Below, in pieces: positions 1 through 9,012 of a DNA stretch of 64,000 bases. A model generated the notes under the pieces. That model saw only the letters and a list, made by a program, of their open reading frames with translations. It did not search any database and was not told the origin of the DNA. The first letter of the stretch is position 1; each line of letters starts with the position of its first letter. Source of the stretch: an uncultured Lachnospiraceae bacterium (GTDB lineage Bacteria; Bacillota; Clostridia; Lachnospirales; Lachnospiraceae); the NCBI GenBank assembly GCA_910587955.1, contig CAJUNN010000002.1:1-64000 (forward strand), given 5' to 3'. Both the position numbers and the translations under genes were made by a program.

Positions 1-32
1 CACTCTTTCCCTACACGACGCTCTTCCGATCT
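1..32 (+). other. Illumina sequencing adapter left on the contig end
   Basis: The first 32 bases match the 3' part of the Illumina TruSeq universal (read 1) adapter, ending in GCTCTTCCGATCT. This is library sequence, not genome. It supplies a false stop codon to the gene that runs off this edge, so the last residues of that reading frame (DRKSVV) are artefactual. Confidence 0.97.
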
Positions 33-430
33 TCCCACTTAAAAGCCAAATCCGTGTCCAGAAGGATTTTCGTATCGCTGATCCAAGGCAGCGCAGCCGC
101 CGTATAGGGATAGAGATCCACATAGAGATTTTCAATCTCCAGCCCTTCTTCCAGCATATAAGCAAGCTCCATGGCCATAAAAGCCGGCTGGTTTCCGTTG
201 TAGGAGAGAATATAGACGTTCCCCTCCAGCTCCTCCTCCAGCACATCGATGGACAACCCCTGGCGGAACATGGAGGAACCTATAAAAAGATGGCTCACCT
301 TCCCCTTGCGGATGGCAGCCTGCATTCCATAGGAAGAGACCGGCAGAAGCCTTGCGTATTCATTTTTCAGACCGATCAGCAAAAGAGCCGCCAGACAAAT
401 CCAGGCCATCCATTTCCCAATCCGTTTCAT
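33..430 (-). CDS. SGNH/DltD-like membrane-anchored protein, 3' end missing
   Basis: About 132 codons remain. The C-terminal part lies beyond the contig edge, and the apparent stop is inside the adapter. Residues 5-22 form an N-terminal membrane anchor, and the exported part begins with a FIGSSMFRQGL segment that resembles the GSS/GDS nucleophile block of SGNH hydrolases. Such proteins are commonly encoded beside MBOAT acyltransferases, where they help move acyl groups onto extracellular glycans. Here the MBOAT gene lies immediately upstream. The start has AGGAGG five bases before ATG. The family call rests on one motif plus context, because the other catalytic blocks would be in the missing part. 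Confidence 0.6.
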
Positions 431-475
431 GCCATCCTCCTTTCCAGGCTTTCGTCCCTCAGACCCGTCTCTTCT

Positions 476-1921
476 CTAAAACTGTGCATACAGAAATCCC
501 GACACACCGAACACGCCAAACAGCAGAACGCTGCCCGCCATCAATGCCAGCCAAAGGGCAGAAAGTGAAAATCCCTTTCCGTAAGGCCCCTCTCCCCTGC
601 GGAGAACGCCCTTGCCGTATGTCTGCCCCCACTCATAGAGAAATAGAAGAAGCAAGAACAGGCAGGCAGTCAGAAAATACGCCGCGCAGGTATTGTCTCC
701 CGTAAAAGGCAGAATGGAATTCTGTATATCCCCATAGGACAAAGAAAAGTCCAGAACTGCGTGGCGGATAAAGGAAACGGCCGCTCCCAGGCTCTCTGCC
801 CGGAAGAAAATCCACGCTGCCGTCACCCCCAGAAACGTGAGGAAAGTCTGCCAGGTTTTCCGAAGGACCCCTGGCTCCCTCTCTTCCCTTCTGCTGCACA
901 TATTCCAGATCCCGTGAATCCCGCCCCAGGCCAGAAACGTCCAGTTATCCCCGTGCCAAAGCCCGCTGGCCAGAAACGTCGCCAGCAGATTTAAATTTCT
1001 GCGCAGAGGGGATACCCGGCTTCCCCCCAGAGGAATATATACGTAATCTTTGAGCCAGCTTGACAGGGAAATATGCCAGCGGCCCCAGAACTCATGGATG
1101 TTCCTGGCAAAATAGGGACAATCAAAATTCTTTCTGCTGCGGATGCCGAGAAGGTTTCCCATACCGATGGCAATGTCTGAATATCCCGAAAAGTCACAGT
1201 AGAGCTGGCAGGAGTAAAGAAACGCCGCCAGCGCCGCCGCCAGGCCCGGATAATTTCCGGGATCGGCAAACACCGTGTCCACGTAGCCGGACAGCCGGTT
1301 CGCAATCACCATTTTCTTAAACAATCCCAGCAGGATCCGCTGAATCCCCTCCGCCCCCAGGTCCGAATCAAAGCCAGGGCCTCCCCGGAGCTGACTCAAG
1401 AAACTGCCGGGGCGCTCAATGGGACCGGACATAATCTGCGGAAAAAACAAGGTGTATGTCAGATAATAGCCCAGGTGCGTCTCCGCCTTCAGCTTCCCCT
1501 GATAGATATCCGCCGCGTAGCTAATAAGCTTAAACGTATAATACGAAAGTCCCATAGGAAGCATGAGCCTTAAGACAAGGGGATCCGTCTCAAAACCTGC
1601 CAATGCCAGAAGGGAAGCTATCCCTCCTGCAAAAAAGTTGAAATATTTAAACAAAAAGAGAACACCAAGAAGAGGCAGGATGCTTCCCCGCAGCCAGCCT
1701 CTTTTCTTTTGCAGCGTTTGCGCCTCTTCGATTTTCTTTCCCGCATACCAGGACCAGCACGAGGACGCTCCCACCAGAAACAGCATCCAGGGAGTAGCGC
1801 TCATATAAAAAATCATGCTTGCCGCCAGCAGGATTCCCCATCTCGCCCGCCTGGGCGCCAGGTAATAAACCCCCAGCACCGCAGCGAGAAAGAGAAGTGT
1901 CAACATCGTATTTGATGCCAT
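476..1921 (-). CDS. MBOAT-family O-acyltransferase (AlgI/DltB-like)
   Basis: This is a polytopic membrane protein of 481 residues, the usual size for AlgI/PatA-type acyltransferases that pass acetyl or other acyl groups across the membrane to a surface polymer. Diagnostic segments are HEFWGRWHISLSSWLKDYVY followed by IPLGGSR, then SGLWHGDNWTFLAWGGIHG, which contains the catalytic histidine of the family. I chose the ATG at 1921 because GAGGA lies six bases before it; the ATG two codons earlier abuts that ribosome site. The SGNH-like gene follows after 45 bases and the Sel1 gene precedes it by 12, so it is probably the penultimate visible gene of the glycan operon. O-acetylation of the polymer is the likely role; the acyl group and acceptor are not visible. 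Confidence 0.9.
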   Translation of the reverse strand: MASNTMLTLLFLAAVLGVYYLAPRRARWGILLAASMIFYMSATPWMLFLVGASSCWSWYAGKKIEEAQTLQKKRGWLRGSILPLLGVLFLFKYFNFFAGGIASLLALAGFETDPLVLRLMLPMGLSYYTFKLISYAADIYQGKLKAETHLGYYLTYTLFFPQIMSGPIERPGSFLSQLRGGPGFDSDLGAEGIQRILLGLFKKMVIANRLSGYVDTVFADPGNYPGLAAALAAFLYSCQLYCDFSGYSDIAIGMGNLLGIRSRKNFDCPYFARNIHEFWGRWHISLSSWLKDYVYIPLGGSRVSPLRRNLNLLATFLASGLWHGDNWTFLAWGGIHGIWNMCSRREEREPGVLRKTWQTFLTFLGVTAAWIFFRAESLGAAVSFIRHAVLDFSLSYGDIQNSILPFTGDNTCAAYFLTACLFLLLLFLYEWGQTYGKGVLRRGEGPYGKGFSLSALWLALMAGSVLLFGVFGVSGFLYAQF

Positions 1922-1933
1922 AGCCATTCCTCT

Positions 1934-3184
1934 TTATCTGCGCACCCATTTGCCAAAAAGTGTCTTCTTATACTTCAGCAGCTCCTCCTTGGCCTCCTTG
2001 TTATCGCCTGCTTTCTGCAGATACTCTACGCCTTTCTTAATGTCTTCGGCTGTTCCAAGCCCCTGGCAGTAGATGGCGCCCAGCATATAGAAAGCTTCCC
2101 GGTTCGTCCAGTCCACCTGCTCCAGGAACTCCCTTGCTTTCACATAATCCTGCGGTGTTCCAAAGCCCCGGAAATGGCATTTCCCCAAGTAGCAGACACC
2201 GAACTTGCTTCCATGCTCATAGCCGTAGGAGAGAAGCTGGAACGCCTTTGCATAATCCTTCTCCACGCCTTTCCCGTCGTAGTAGAGCGCTCCGAGAGCG
2301 TTGGCGCAGCCAATCTTCTTTCCGGTATCCTTCACCATCTTCAGCCCCTTTTCATAGCACTGGGCTGCAAAAGCCGGATCCTTCTCCATGCCCTTTCCTT
2401 CCTCATAAAATTCCCCGATGCAGTACCAGCATTCCAGCTGTCCGCCCTCTGCAGCCATCTTATACCAGTGAAGGGCTTCCTCATACTTTTTAACCTCTGC
2501 CAGATCATCTCCGTAGATCCACTGGTGGATGGGATATCCCATCTCTGCTCCGGTTTTAAAAAGATTTTCCGCCAGCTCCGGGCGGGGCGCAATGATATCC
2601 TCATCTCCCTCCCTGTAATAACGGTTCAGATTGTTGGCTGCTAAATACATGCCGCCCCGCAGGGCTTTCTGGAACCAGTCCTCGCACTTGGATATATTCT
2701 CCTGCAAATAGTCCTTAAAGGCTTTCTCGCTGGAAAACGACTCCCTTCCCCTTCCCTGAATCCGCAGGAAGTCCCACCAGAAATAGGAATTTGCCACCGT
2801 GTACTGGCAGAAAGCATCCCCGGCTTCCGCCTTCAAAAGAACGCTTTCGAAAGCCTCCTCAAGGCTTGCGAAAGGCATTTTTTTCTCCAGGGACGGCGTG
2901 AGCTCTCCCGTGCGCAGCGCCACCAGGACGCCGATCCCGCTGCCCTGCTCCACCGATTTATGAATGAGGCGGGTTGCCATATCGTCATCCTCCGGGAACT
3001 GATGTCCGCTCCAGACATACTGGTTCCCGCAGAAGCACCTGGCCAGGATGCAGCTGGCATCCCCGTCTCCTGCGTCGGAGGCCTCTTTCAGTATCCTAAA
3101 TCCTTCAGACCCCTTTCCCGCACGCAGATCGTAGTAAATATACCGAAGTGCCTGCTCCACCGCATCGCTAAAACATTTTCCCAT
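1934..3184 (-). CDS. Sel1-like repeat (tetratricopeptide-type) protein
   Basis: A soluble 416-residue protein without signal peptide or membrane segment. From about residue 205 on it carries consecutive Sel1-type helical repeats with the usual A-x-x-x-Y-x-x-A and G-x-G-x-x-x-D pattern, for example YEEGKGMEKDPAFAAQCYEK, LYYDGKGVEKDYAKAFQLL and IYCQGLGTAEDIKKGVEYL. The N-terminal half has weaker repeats. Sel1 proteins are scaffolds for protein-protein contacts; no partner can be read from the sequence. GGGAGG lies eight bases before the ATG. It sits between an unknown membrane protein and the MBOAT gene, so it may assist or regulate the polysaccharide machinery, but that is inference. Confidence 0.85.
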   Translation of the reverse strand: MGKCFSDAVEQALRYIYYDLRAGKGSEGFRILKEASDAGDGDASCILARCFCGNQYVWSGHQFPEDDDMATRLIHKSVEQGSGIGVLVALRTGELTPSLEKKMPFASLEEAFESVLLKAEAGDAFCQYTVANSYFWWDFLRIQGRGRESFSSEKAFKDYLQENISKCEDWFQKALRGGMYLAANNLNRYYREGDEDIIAPRPELAENLFKTGAEMGYPIHQWIYGDDLAEVKKYEEALHWYKMAAEGGQLECWYCIGEFYEEGKGMEKDPAFAAQCYEKGLKMVKDTGKKIGCANALGALYYDGKGVEKDYAKAFQLLSYGYEHGSKFGVCYLGKCHFRGFGTPQDYVKAREFLEQVDWTNREAFYMLGAIYCQGLGTAEDIKKGVEYLQKAGDNKEAKEELLKYKKTLFGKWVRR

Positions 3185-3217
3185 GATTGTTTCCTCCCTT
3201 GATTCTTTGATTCCTCT

Positions 3218-4903
3218 TTATCTTTTCTCCGCCTGCCTGGTATAGTCCTTCCACTCTTTCCAGTCCGGTGAAAATCTGCCGTTTGCAAACTCTGTCAGCC
3301 AGGCCGCCGCCTGGCGGTGTGTACAGCGCCTTTTAAAAAACCGGAGCTTATCTCCGTCCGCCCTGGTCACCGATACCTGGCAGCGTCCGTCCGTCTTGTC
3401 CCCGGCCTGAACCTGCATCCACAGATAGCCGCCCCGCAGGGTCAGCTCCACGGTCCGATAAGTTCCGTCCGTAATCCCCTCTGCCGCCACCTGTACGTCC
3501 TCCAGGGTAAACGTATTGTGATGCTGGAAAACTCCCGCCGCCGTTGTCAGCTCAAGAACCGGCGGGTGCGCATCCCGCACTTTAGCCTTCTCCTGCACAG
3601 GCCTCCGGTTCAGCCGGACCGGCTCCCAGCCCTGGAGATTGGGAATCTCTCCTTTAGCCCAGGCCAGCAGGATTTCCTCCGCTTTCTGCTCATCTGCCAA
3701 ACGCACAAGCCCCTCCTGGGGCGGCTCTCCCGGCCGGGCCGGAGCCTGGACCAGCAAAAGCTCTATCTCAAGAGAGTCTTCCGGATCTCCCCCGTCATCT
3801 TCTTCGTCTCCGCACCCGTCATAGCCGTCATAATCGTAGTCATAGACTGTACATTCCAGTGAACCGAAATACCGTCCGAAGCTTTCCACCGGCCGCCCAG
3901 CCGTCAGGGAGAAATCGCCGTCCCCCTCTTCCAGACAGTCCCTAAGAGCCTTTCTCACTAGCTCCGGCGTTACCCGGGAAGTTACACTGCCGTCTATGCC
4001 GCGAAGGATGATATTCTGGTTTTCTCCGCTTCTCCCCTGGCTCTGGAACTTCTGCATTTCCCGCTCGCCCTGCTTTACGCGGAATTCCCGGAGCATATTT
4101 TCCCACTCTGTCTCCGACTTACTTCCGCTCCACTTTGCATATTCGCTGTAGGGCCTTTGAAGGGCATCCGGCGCTTTGAGGCTGATGCAGTCCGCAAGGG
4201 CTTTCAGCTCGCCCGGATTCCGCAAAGTGTAAATCCGGGTCTGCCTGCGATCGTCCATCACATAAAGCTCCAGCACCCGGACAGTCTGGGTCCTGTTCCC
4301 GCTGTGCCTGCGCACAATCTCATCTCTGCCGAAGAACAGCCGGATACGGGGAATGTAGCTGGCCTCTTCTCCCAGAATCCATTCCTTTCCTACCGCTATC
4401 TTCTCAAACCACTGTCCGTTGGCCTTGATATCCTGATCTACCATGGCAAAAAGCTCTGCAACCCCCGGCGCCTCCTCCGGATAGGGAAGCTGGGAACGTA
4501 TGGATCTTGCCAGAGTGCTTTTTTCCGGAAAGAAACTGTCGCGCACAGAAGTGTAAGCTGTATAAACCCCAGCCAGGAGAAATAAAATCCCTCCTCCAAA
4601 TCCTACTGCCGTTTTCAGATAATCCTCCGCCTTCCACCCTTCTGTTCCCTCCTGAAGCATCATCCAGCCGTAGACCAGAAGGCAGACTCCCAGAGCAAGG
4701 CACAGGGCGGCCCATCCAAGATGCGCCAAGCGCTTATGGGTTTTCTCCATGCAGTAGCTTCCGTCCGGCATATCCGGATCCTGTCTTCTCAGCCAGCCCA
4801 GAAGGGCAATACCCAAAAGGCAGCTCCACAGATAGCCTATAAAATAGCCCAGTACCAAGGCCAGAGCCACGCTGAGCAGCAGATTCCAAGGCCAGCGCAG
4901 CAC
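3218..4903 (-). CDS. Unknown membrane protein with large cytoplasmic domain
   Basis: I do not recognise this family. The first 50 residues hold two hydrophobic segments, two more follow at roughly residues 65-140, and the remaining ~420 residues look soluble, with a very acidic run (DYDYDGYDGCGDEEDDGG) near the middle. I start it at a GTG at 4903 because AAAGGAG lies six bases upstream. A TTG at 4930 after AGGGGG is possible, and an in-frame ATG at 5005 would overlap the upstream gene by 44 bases. It is followed by the Sel1 gene after 33 bases, suggesting a co-transcribed pair. A sensor, adaptor or structural role is equally possible. Confidence 0.7.
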   Translation of the reverse strand: MLRWPWNLLLSVALALVLGYFIGYLWSCLLGIALLGWLRRQDPDMPDGSYCMEKTHKRLAHLGWAALCLALGVCLLVYGWMMLQEGTEGWKAEDYLKTAVGFGGGILFLLAGVYTAYTSVRDSFFPEKSTLARSIRSQLPYPEEAPGVAELFAMVDQDIKANGQWFEKIAVGKEWILGEEASYIPRIRLFFGRDEIVRRHSGNRTQTVRVLELYVMDDRRQTRIYTLRNPGELKALADCISLKAPDALQRPYSEYAKWSGSKSETEWENMLREFRVKQGEREMQKFQSQGRSGENQNIILRGIDGSVTSRVTPELVRKALRDCLEEGDGDFSLTAGRPVESFGRYFGSLECTVYDYDYDGYDGCGDEEDDGGDPEDSLEIELLLVQAPARPGEPPQEGLVRLADEQKAEEILLAWAKGEIPNLQGWEPVRLNRRPVQEKAKVRDAHPPVLELTTAAGVFQHHNTFTLEDVQVAAEGITDGTYRTVELTLRGGYLWMQVQAGDKTDGRCQVSVTRADGDKLRFFKRRCTHRQAAAWLTEFANGRFSPDWKEWKDYTRQAEKR

Positions 4904-4961
4904 AGAAACTCCTTTTTTCTTCTCTTTCAAACAGTATCCCCCCTGTTTTCTCTTTCGTACC

Positions 4962-5840
4962 TTAAGACTGTCCCATAGCTTCCCGGTACGCATCCCTTCC
5001 CACATCCGTCAGGACTGCCAGCAGAATCACCGCATAGAGGGACATAGGAAGCTTAGAAGTCCCGTTGATCACGTTGGCATAGGCACTGTAGGAAACAATC
5101 AAATGCAGCATGGGCAGATAAAACTTCCCCGGCCGGTACATGGCGTATAATAAAAGTCCTATATCCGCCGTATAGCCTGCCCAGGCAGGCATGGAAGGTG
5201 CAAGGTAAGGAATCAAAATTGACAAAAACACAAACAGCTGCAAAGCCAATGTTCCGGTGAGCTTTACCTTTTTCTTTATATACAGGTAAATCCCCGTAAG
5301 CAGAAGGCCTGCCAGCACCAGAAGGCTTACCCGGTTATACAAATCCACAAACATGCTCTTCCCCACAATCTCATAGAGATTGGGCCAGCCAAGGGTCAGG
5401 TTCTGGGTACTTACCCGCATCCGGGACAAGGCAATTACAGCCCCCGCAGCTGCAGACAGACCTGCCCGGACTCCGGCCCCCTTTACAAGCAGATAAAGGC
5501 TGAGCAGAAAGAACCAGGCATAAAAGACGCTTCCGCGGTTCCACAAGGCACTGTTGGCAATGATCGACGGGTATATCACAAGAACCGCGTAGGTCAGAAA
5601 AGCCCGCAGCCTTGCTCCCGTATAGAAATAGACAATCATGCCTCCCCACACGGCCAGCAGAAATTCCAAAATCATAGCCGAAATCTTATCCCAGTCCGTG
5701 GCCGTATAGCCAATCACAGACAGGCGCAGCATTACACCCGTTCCGGTGATGCACACGGCCAGCAGGGCGTCCAGGAAGGAAAAGGAAAACTTTCCGATAT
5801 TCCATTTTTTTACAAGCAAATCTCTTAAATACGCATCCAT
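4962..5840 (-). CDS. GT-C-like polytopic membrane protein, degenerate paralogue
   Basis: A multi-spanning membrane protein of 292 residues whose order of segments follows the 396-residue gene just upstream: IANSALWNRGS matches WANSALWAQCD, LGWPNLYEIVG matches IKWPNIYQIIG, and the tail FYLPMLHLIVSYSAYANVIN matches FYIPLLHILLSFNSYMAYLS. It lacks the paralogue's first extracytoplasmic loop with its acidic and DYAP residues, and HMHERYG has become SMPAWAGY. It therefore looks like a duplicated glycosyltransferase that lost catalytic residues. The ATG at 5840 overlaps the upstream TAA by one base (TAATG) and follows GGGAGG, so translation is probably coupled. It could be a partner subunit or a decaying copy. 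Confidence 0.75.
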   Translation of the reverse strand: MDAYLRDLLVKKWNIGKFSFSFLDALLAVCITGTGVMLRLSVIGYTATDWDKISAMILEFLLAVWGGMIVYFYTGARLRAFLTYAVLVIYPSIIANSALWNRGSVFYAWFFLLSLYLLVKGAGVRAGLSAAAGAVIALSRMRVSTQNLTLGWPNLYEIVGKSMFVDLYNRVSLLVLAGLLLTGIYLYIKKKVKLTGTLALQLFVFLSILIPYLAPSMPAWAGYTADIGLLLYAMYRPGKFYLPMLHLIVSYSAYANVINGTSKLPMSLYAVILLAVLTDVGRDAYREAMGQS

Positions 5841-7030
5841 TACGCCGCCTCCCCTTCTGTCCGGGAAATCCGGTTTTCCGGATCCATCATATACTGCCAC
5901 AAATCCAGTCCCACAACCACCAGAAGGCCCAGCTCCATAAGCGCCCACACACCGTAATAAATGGAAGGCTCATTCCATCCTAAGTGGCTGAGATAGGCCA
6001 TATAGGAGTTAAAGGAAAGGAGAATGTGCAGCAGGGGAATATAAAACCGCTTCACATTCATCATGGCATAGATTACCGCCAGGATATCCGCCAGACATCC
6101 ATAGCGCTCGTGCATATGCGGCAGGAAATAGGGTGTGAGGATGGCGAAAAACAGCGCCATCTGCACAATAAACTCTTTGGTAATCCGGTAGCGCTTCTGA
6201 GCCATGGCAAACATGATGCACATGAGAATCCCTAAGATCAGCCAGGTCCCCGCTTCCGCATACTCCAGCAGGAAATACTCGTTGCCGATAATCTGGTAAA
6301 TATTGGGCCACTTAATAGAAAGGGACCACACATCCTGGGCTCCCTGGGCCATATAAATATTGATGAGCTCCATCAGAGGCCGTCCGGCAATCCAGGCCGG
6401 AATAATGCTTAAGAAATAAAGGCCCGGAATCCACAGGAAATGCTGCAGCCTGATCTTCTTATTGACCCAGAGGATTACCAGAAACGGGAAAATAAACAGG
6501 GACTGAAGCTTAAAGGCAAAGGCCAGACCGTAAAAGAACATGGCCCGCCCCGGCTTCTCCCGGAACAGCTCATAAAAGCAGAGCATAATAAACAGCATGA
6601 AAATAATATCGCACTGGGCCCACAGGGCACTGTTAGCCCAGACTGTGGGCACAATCAGCATCAGGCCATAGGTGCAGAAGCTTTTGCACCTGCTTCCCGT
6701 GGCCTCCATCACAATTCCTCCCATCGCTGCTGCTCCCGCAAAATCCAGCACAATGTGAAGTCCTTTGTAGGCAGTCATAGGATTGACAGGCAGTTTGCTG
6801 ATCACCCACAAAATGTATACAAAGGAGGGGGCATAATCGTACCGATCCGTAGCCAGATAGGAAAAACCCATCTCCTTCAAATCCGAGATCCAGGGATCCC
6901 AGTACATTTCCCAGTCCACCGTAGTCACCACCCGCAGAATTCCCCGGATGGCAATTCCAATGAGGGTCATGGCTATCAAATACAAAAGATCCGCCCGATC
7001 CATTTGGTATTTTTTCAAAATCTTACTCAT
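5840..7030 (-). CDS. GT-C membrane glycosyltransferase (GT87/DUF2029-like)
   Basis: A protein of 396 residues with about ten membrane segments. Features typical of GT-C enzymes that use lipid-phosphate sugars are an acidic first outer loop (VDWEMYWDPWISDLKEMG, then DRYDYAPSFVYILW), the WANSALWAQCDIIF segment and the late HMHERYG motif. The probable donor synthase is the GT2 gene immediately upstream; the two overlap by four bases (ATGA). The likely reaction is transfer of one sugar from undecaprenyl phosphate to a glycan or lipid outside the membrane. Sugar identity cannot be read. A tandem shorter copy follows directly. Confidence 0.85.
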   Translation of the reverse strand: MSKILKKYQMDRADLLYLIAMTLIGIAIRGILRVVTTVDWEMYWDPWISDLKEMGFSYLATDRYDYAPSFVYILWVISKLPVNPMTAYKGLHIVLDFAGAAAMGGIVMEATGSRCKSFCTYGLMLIVPTVWANSALWAQCDIIFMLFIMLCFYELFREKPGRAMFFYGLAFAFKLQSLFIFPFLVILWVNKKIRLQHFLWIPGLYFLSIIPAWIAGRPLMELINIYMAQGAQDVWSLSIKWPNIYQIIGNEYFLLEYAEAGTWLILGILMCIMFAMAQKRYRITKEFIVQMALFFAILTPYFLPHMHERYGCLADILAVIYAMMNVKRFYIPLLHILLSFNSYMAYLSHLGWNEPSIYYGVWALMELGLLVVVGLDLWQYMMDPENRISRTEGEAA

Positions 7031-8007
7031 AAGGAATCTCCTGCCGTTTCCTCCCGGGTATCCAGGGTCTTCTCAATAATAAACTTGGGACGCTCCTTGG
7101 TCTCCATGTAAATCTTTCCGATGTACTCTCCCACAATTCCGATGGCAAGAAGCTGCAGGCCGCCGATGGCCCAGATGGACACGATGGTGCTGGTCCACCC
7201 ATGGACCGTCCGCCCGGTAAAATGCACCGCCAGAAAATAAACCAGCATCAGAATACTCACTGCAAAGATCAAAAACCCGCAGGCCGTGATAAACCGGATG
7301 GGCTTAATACTGAAAGAGGTAATGCCGTCCATGGCAAAAGACAGCATTTTCTTCAGAGGATACTTAGATTCCCCCGCAAACCGCTCATGCCGCTCGTAAG
7401 TCACCACATCCGAAGAATAGCCGATCAGAGGAACAATTCCCCGCAGGAAAAGGTTGACCTCCTTAAATTCCTCCAGCCCTTCCAGGGCCCGTCTGCTCAT
7501 GAGGCGGTAATCCGCGTGGTTGTACACAATATCCACACCCATGAGCTGCATCATTTTGTAGAAGCCCTGGGCTGTAAATTTTTTAAAAAAGGTATCCGTC
7601 TTCCGGGCGCTGCGCACCCCGTAAACAATGTCGTTTCCGGCGTAATACTTCTCCACCATCTGGTCAATCACGTCCACATCATCTTGAAGGTCCGCATCCA
7701 GGGAGATAGTCATATCCGCCCGCTCTTTTGCCGTCATCAGCCCTGCCAGCAATGCGTTCTGATGTCCCTTGTTCCTGGAAAGCTTTACCCCCGAGCAGAC
7801 GGGATTCCGGGCATGCAGCTCCTCAATGATTTCCCAGGTCCGATCCTTAGAACCGTCATTGACGAATAGAATCCGGCTCTTTTCGGAAATCATCTTCCGC
7901 TCCAGCATGGAATTTAGTTTCTCAAGAAGCCTTTTTGCCGTTTCCGGCAATACCGCCTCCTCGTTGTAACAGGGTATTACCAAATATAAGATATCGTTTC
8001 CTGTCAT
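7027..8007 (-). CDS. GT2 undecaprenyl-phosphate sugar synthase (GtrB/ArnC-like)
   Basis: The 326-residue product has an N-terminal GT2 fold (VIPCYNEEAVLP; FVNDGSKDRTW; the SLDADLQDD metal-binding motif near residue 104) and two C-terminal membrane helices at about residues 235-260 and 270-295, ending with the family segment GIVGEYIGKIYMETKERPKF. This arrangement is that of GtrB/YkcC/ArnC proteins, which attach a nucleotide-activated sugar to undecaprenyl phosphate on the inner face of the membrane. The four-base overlap with the GT-C gene supports a donor-synthase/transferase pair. The sugar is unknown. Confidence 0.92.
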   Translation of the reverse strand: MTGNDILYLVIPCYNEEAVLPETAKRLLEKLNSMLERKMISEKSRILFVNDGSKDRTWEIIEELHARNPVCSGVKLSRNKGHQNALLAGLMTAKERADMTISLDADLQDDVDVIDQMVEKYYAGNDIVYGVRSARKTDTFFKKFTAQGFYKMMQLMGVDIVYNHADYRLMSRRALEGLEEFKEVNLFLRGIVPLIGYSSDVVTYERHERFAGESKYPLKKMLSFAMDGITSFSIKPIRFITACGFLIFAVSILMLVYFLAVHFTGRTVHGWTSTIVSIWAIGGLQLLAIGIVGEYIGKIYMETKERPKFIIEKTLDTREETAGDSL

Positions 8008-8026
8008 CCGGTGTTTCTCCTCCGTA

Positions 8027-8893
8027 TTATGAACCCAGCAGCTCCTTCATATAAACTTCGATAGCATCCTGCCACGGTGCAAAAGAGTAGTCTGTAGTCA
8101 GCTTCAGCATATAATTCTCCAAAATGGAGTAGGCCGGACGATCCGCAGATGCCGGGAAGCGTCTCTTGTATTCCTGGGACGTAATGGGTTCGATTTCCGT
8201 CTTCTTTCCTGCCAGGCCCAAAACCGTCTTGGCAAATTCCGCCCAGTTGGTATCCCCCTCGCAGGTCCCGTGGAACAAGCCGTAGTTATCCGTGGGAAGC
8301 AGATACTTGATGGCCTTTGCCAGCTCTTCCGCGCTGGTTGGTGTTCCCACCTGATCCATAACCACTCCGATGGTATCGTTGGTCTCGGACAGCTTCAGCA
8401 TGGTCTTGGCAAAATTGTGGCCGTCCCCGTAGAGCCATGCCGTGCGGATGATAAAATAGCGCTCCGCAAAGTCCCGGACAAACTGTTCCCCGGCCAGCTT
8501 GGTAGCCCCGTACATGCTCTTGGGCGCCGGTGTGTCAAACTCCGTCAAGGGCCGCTCACAGATATCCCCCGGAAATACATAGTCCGTGGATACGTGCATC
8601 AGCCTTGCATGGACATCGGCGGCCGCAATGGCCAGATTGCGCGCGCCTACGGCATTGATCCGGTAAGCCAGATCCGGCTCCGTCTCGCACTTGTCCACAT
8701 TGGTATAAGCCGCACAGTTGATAATGGCCCAGGGCTTCACTTCCCGCACAAAGGAAAGTACCTCCTCTACCTTGGTAATATCCAGCTCTCCCACATCCGT
8801 GTTGATCAGTTCATACTCCGTACTGAGCGCATACTGCCGGTTGATGGCCCGGCCCAGCTGGCCGTTGCAGCCGGTTACAAAGATTTTTTTCAT
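8027..8893 (-). CDS. rfbD: dTDP-4-dehydrorhamnose reductase
   Basis: A 288-residue extended short-chain dehydrogenase that performs the last step of dTDP-L-rhamnose synthesis in the cytoplasm. The N-terminal NAD(P)-binding motif is VTGCNGQLGRAI, followed by INCAAYTNVDKCE, the HVSTDYVFPGD block and the catalytic Tyr-x3-Lys in SMYGATKLAGEQF. Length and motif order fit RfbD/RmlD. It lies between a DUF6056 protein and the GtrB-like synthase in the same direction. The other three rhamnose genes (rfbA, rfbB, rfbC) are not in this window, so they must be elsewhere. Its presence suggests rhamnose in the polymer. Confidence 0.95.
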   Translation of the reverse strand: MKKIFVTGCNGQLGRAINRQYALSTEYELINTDVGELDITKVEEVLSFVREVKPWAIINCAAYTNVDKCETEPDLAYRINAVGARNLAIAAADVHARLMHVSTDYVFPGDICERPLTEFDTPAPKSMYGATKLAGEQFVRDFAERYFIIRTAWLYGDGHNFAKTMLKLSETNDTIGVVMDQVGTPTSAEELAKAIKYLLPTDNYGLFHGTCEGDTNWAEFAKTVLGLAGKKTEIEPITSQEYKRRFPASADRPAYSILENYMLKLTTDYSFAPWQDAIEVYMKELLGS

Positions 8894-9012
8894 CGATTTT
8901 TTCTCCTATTCCAGTTCCGCATCCGCCCTGACAGCACACCTTTCCTAGAAAGACTTCCGGCCGCATCCTGCGTCCGTAATTCTTTCTGTGCGCTGTCCGG
9001 GCTTCTGCTGTT

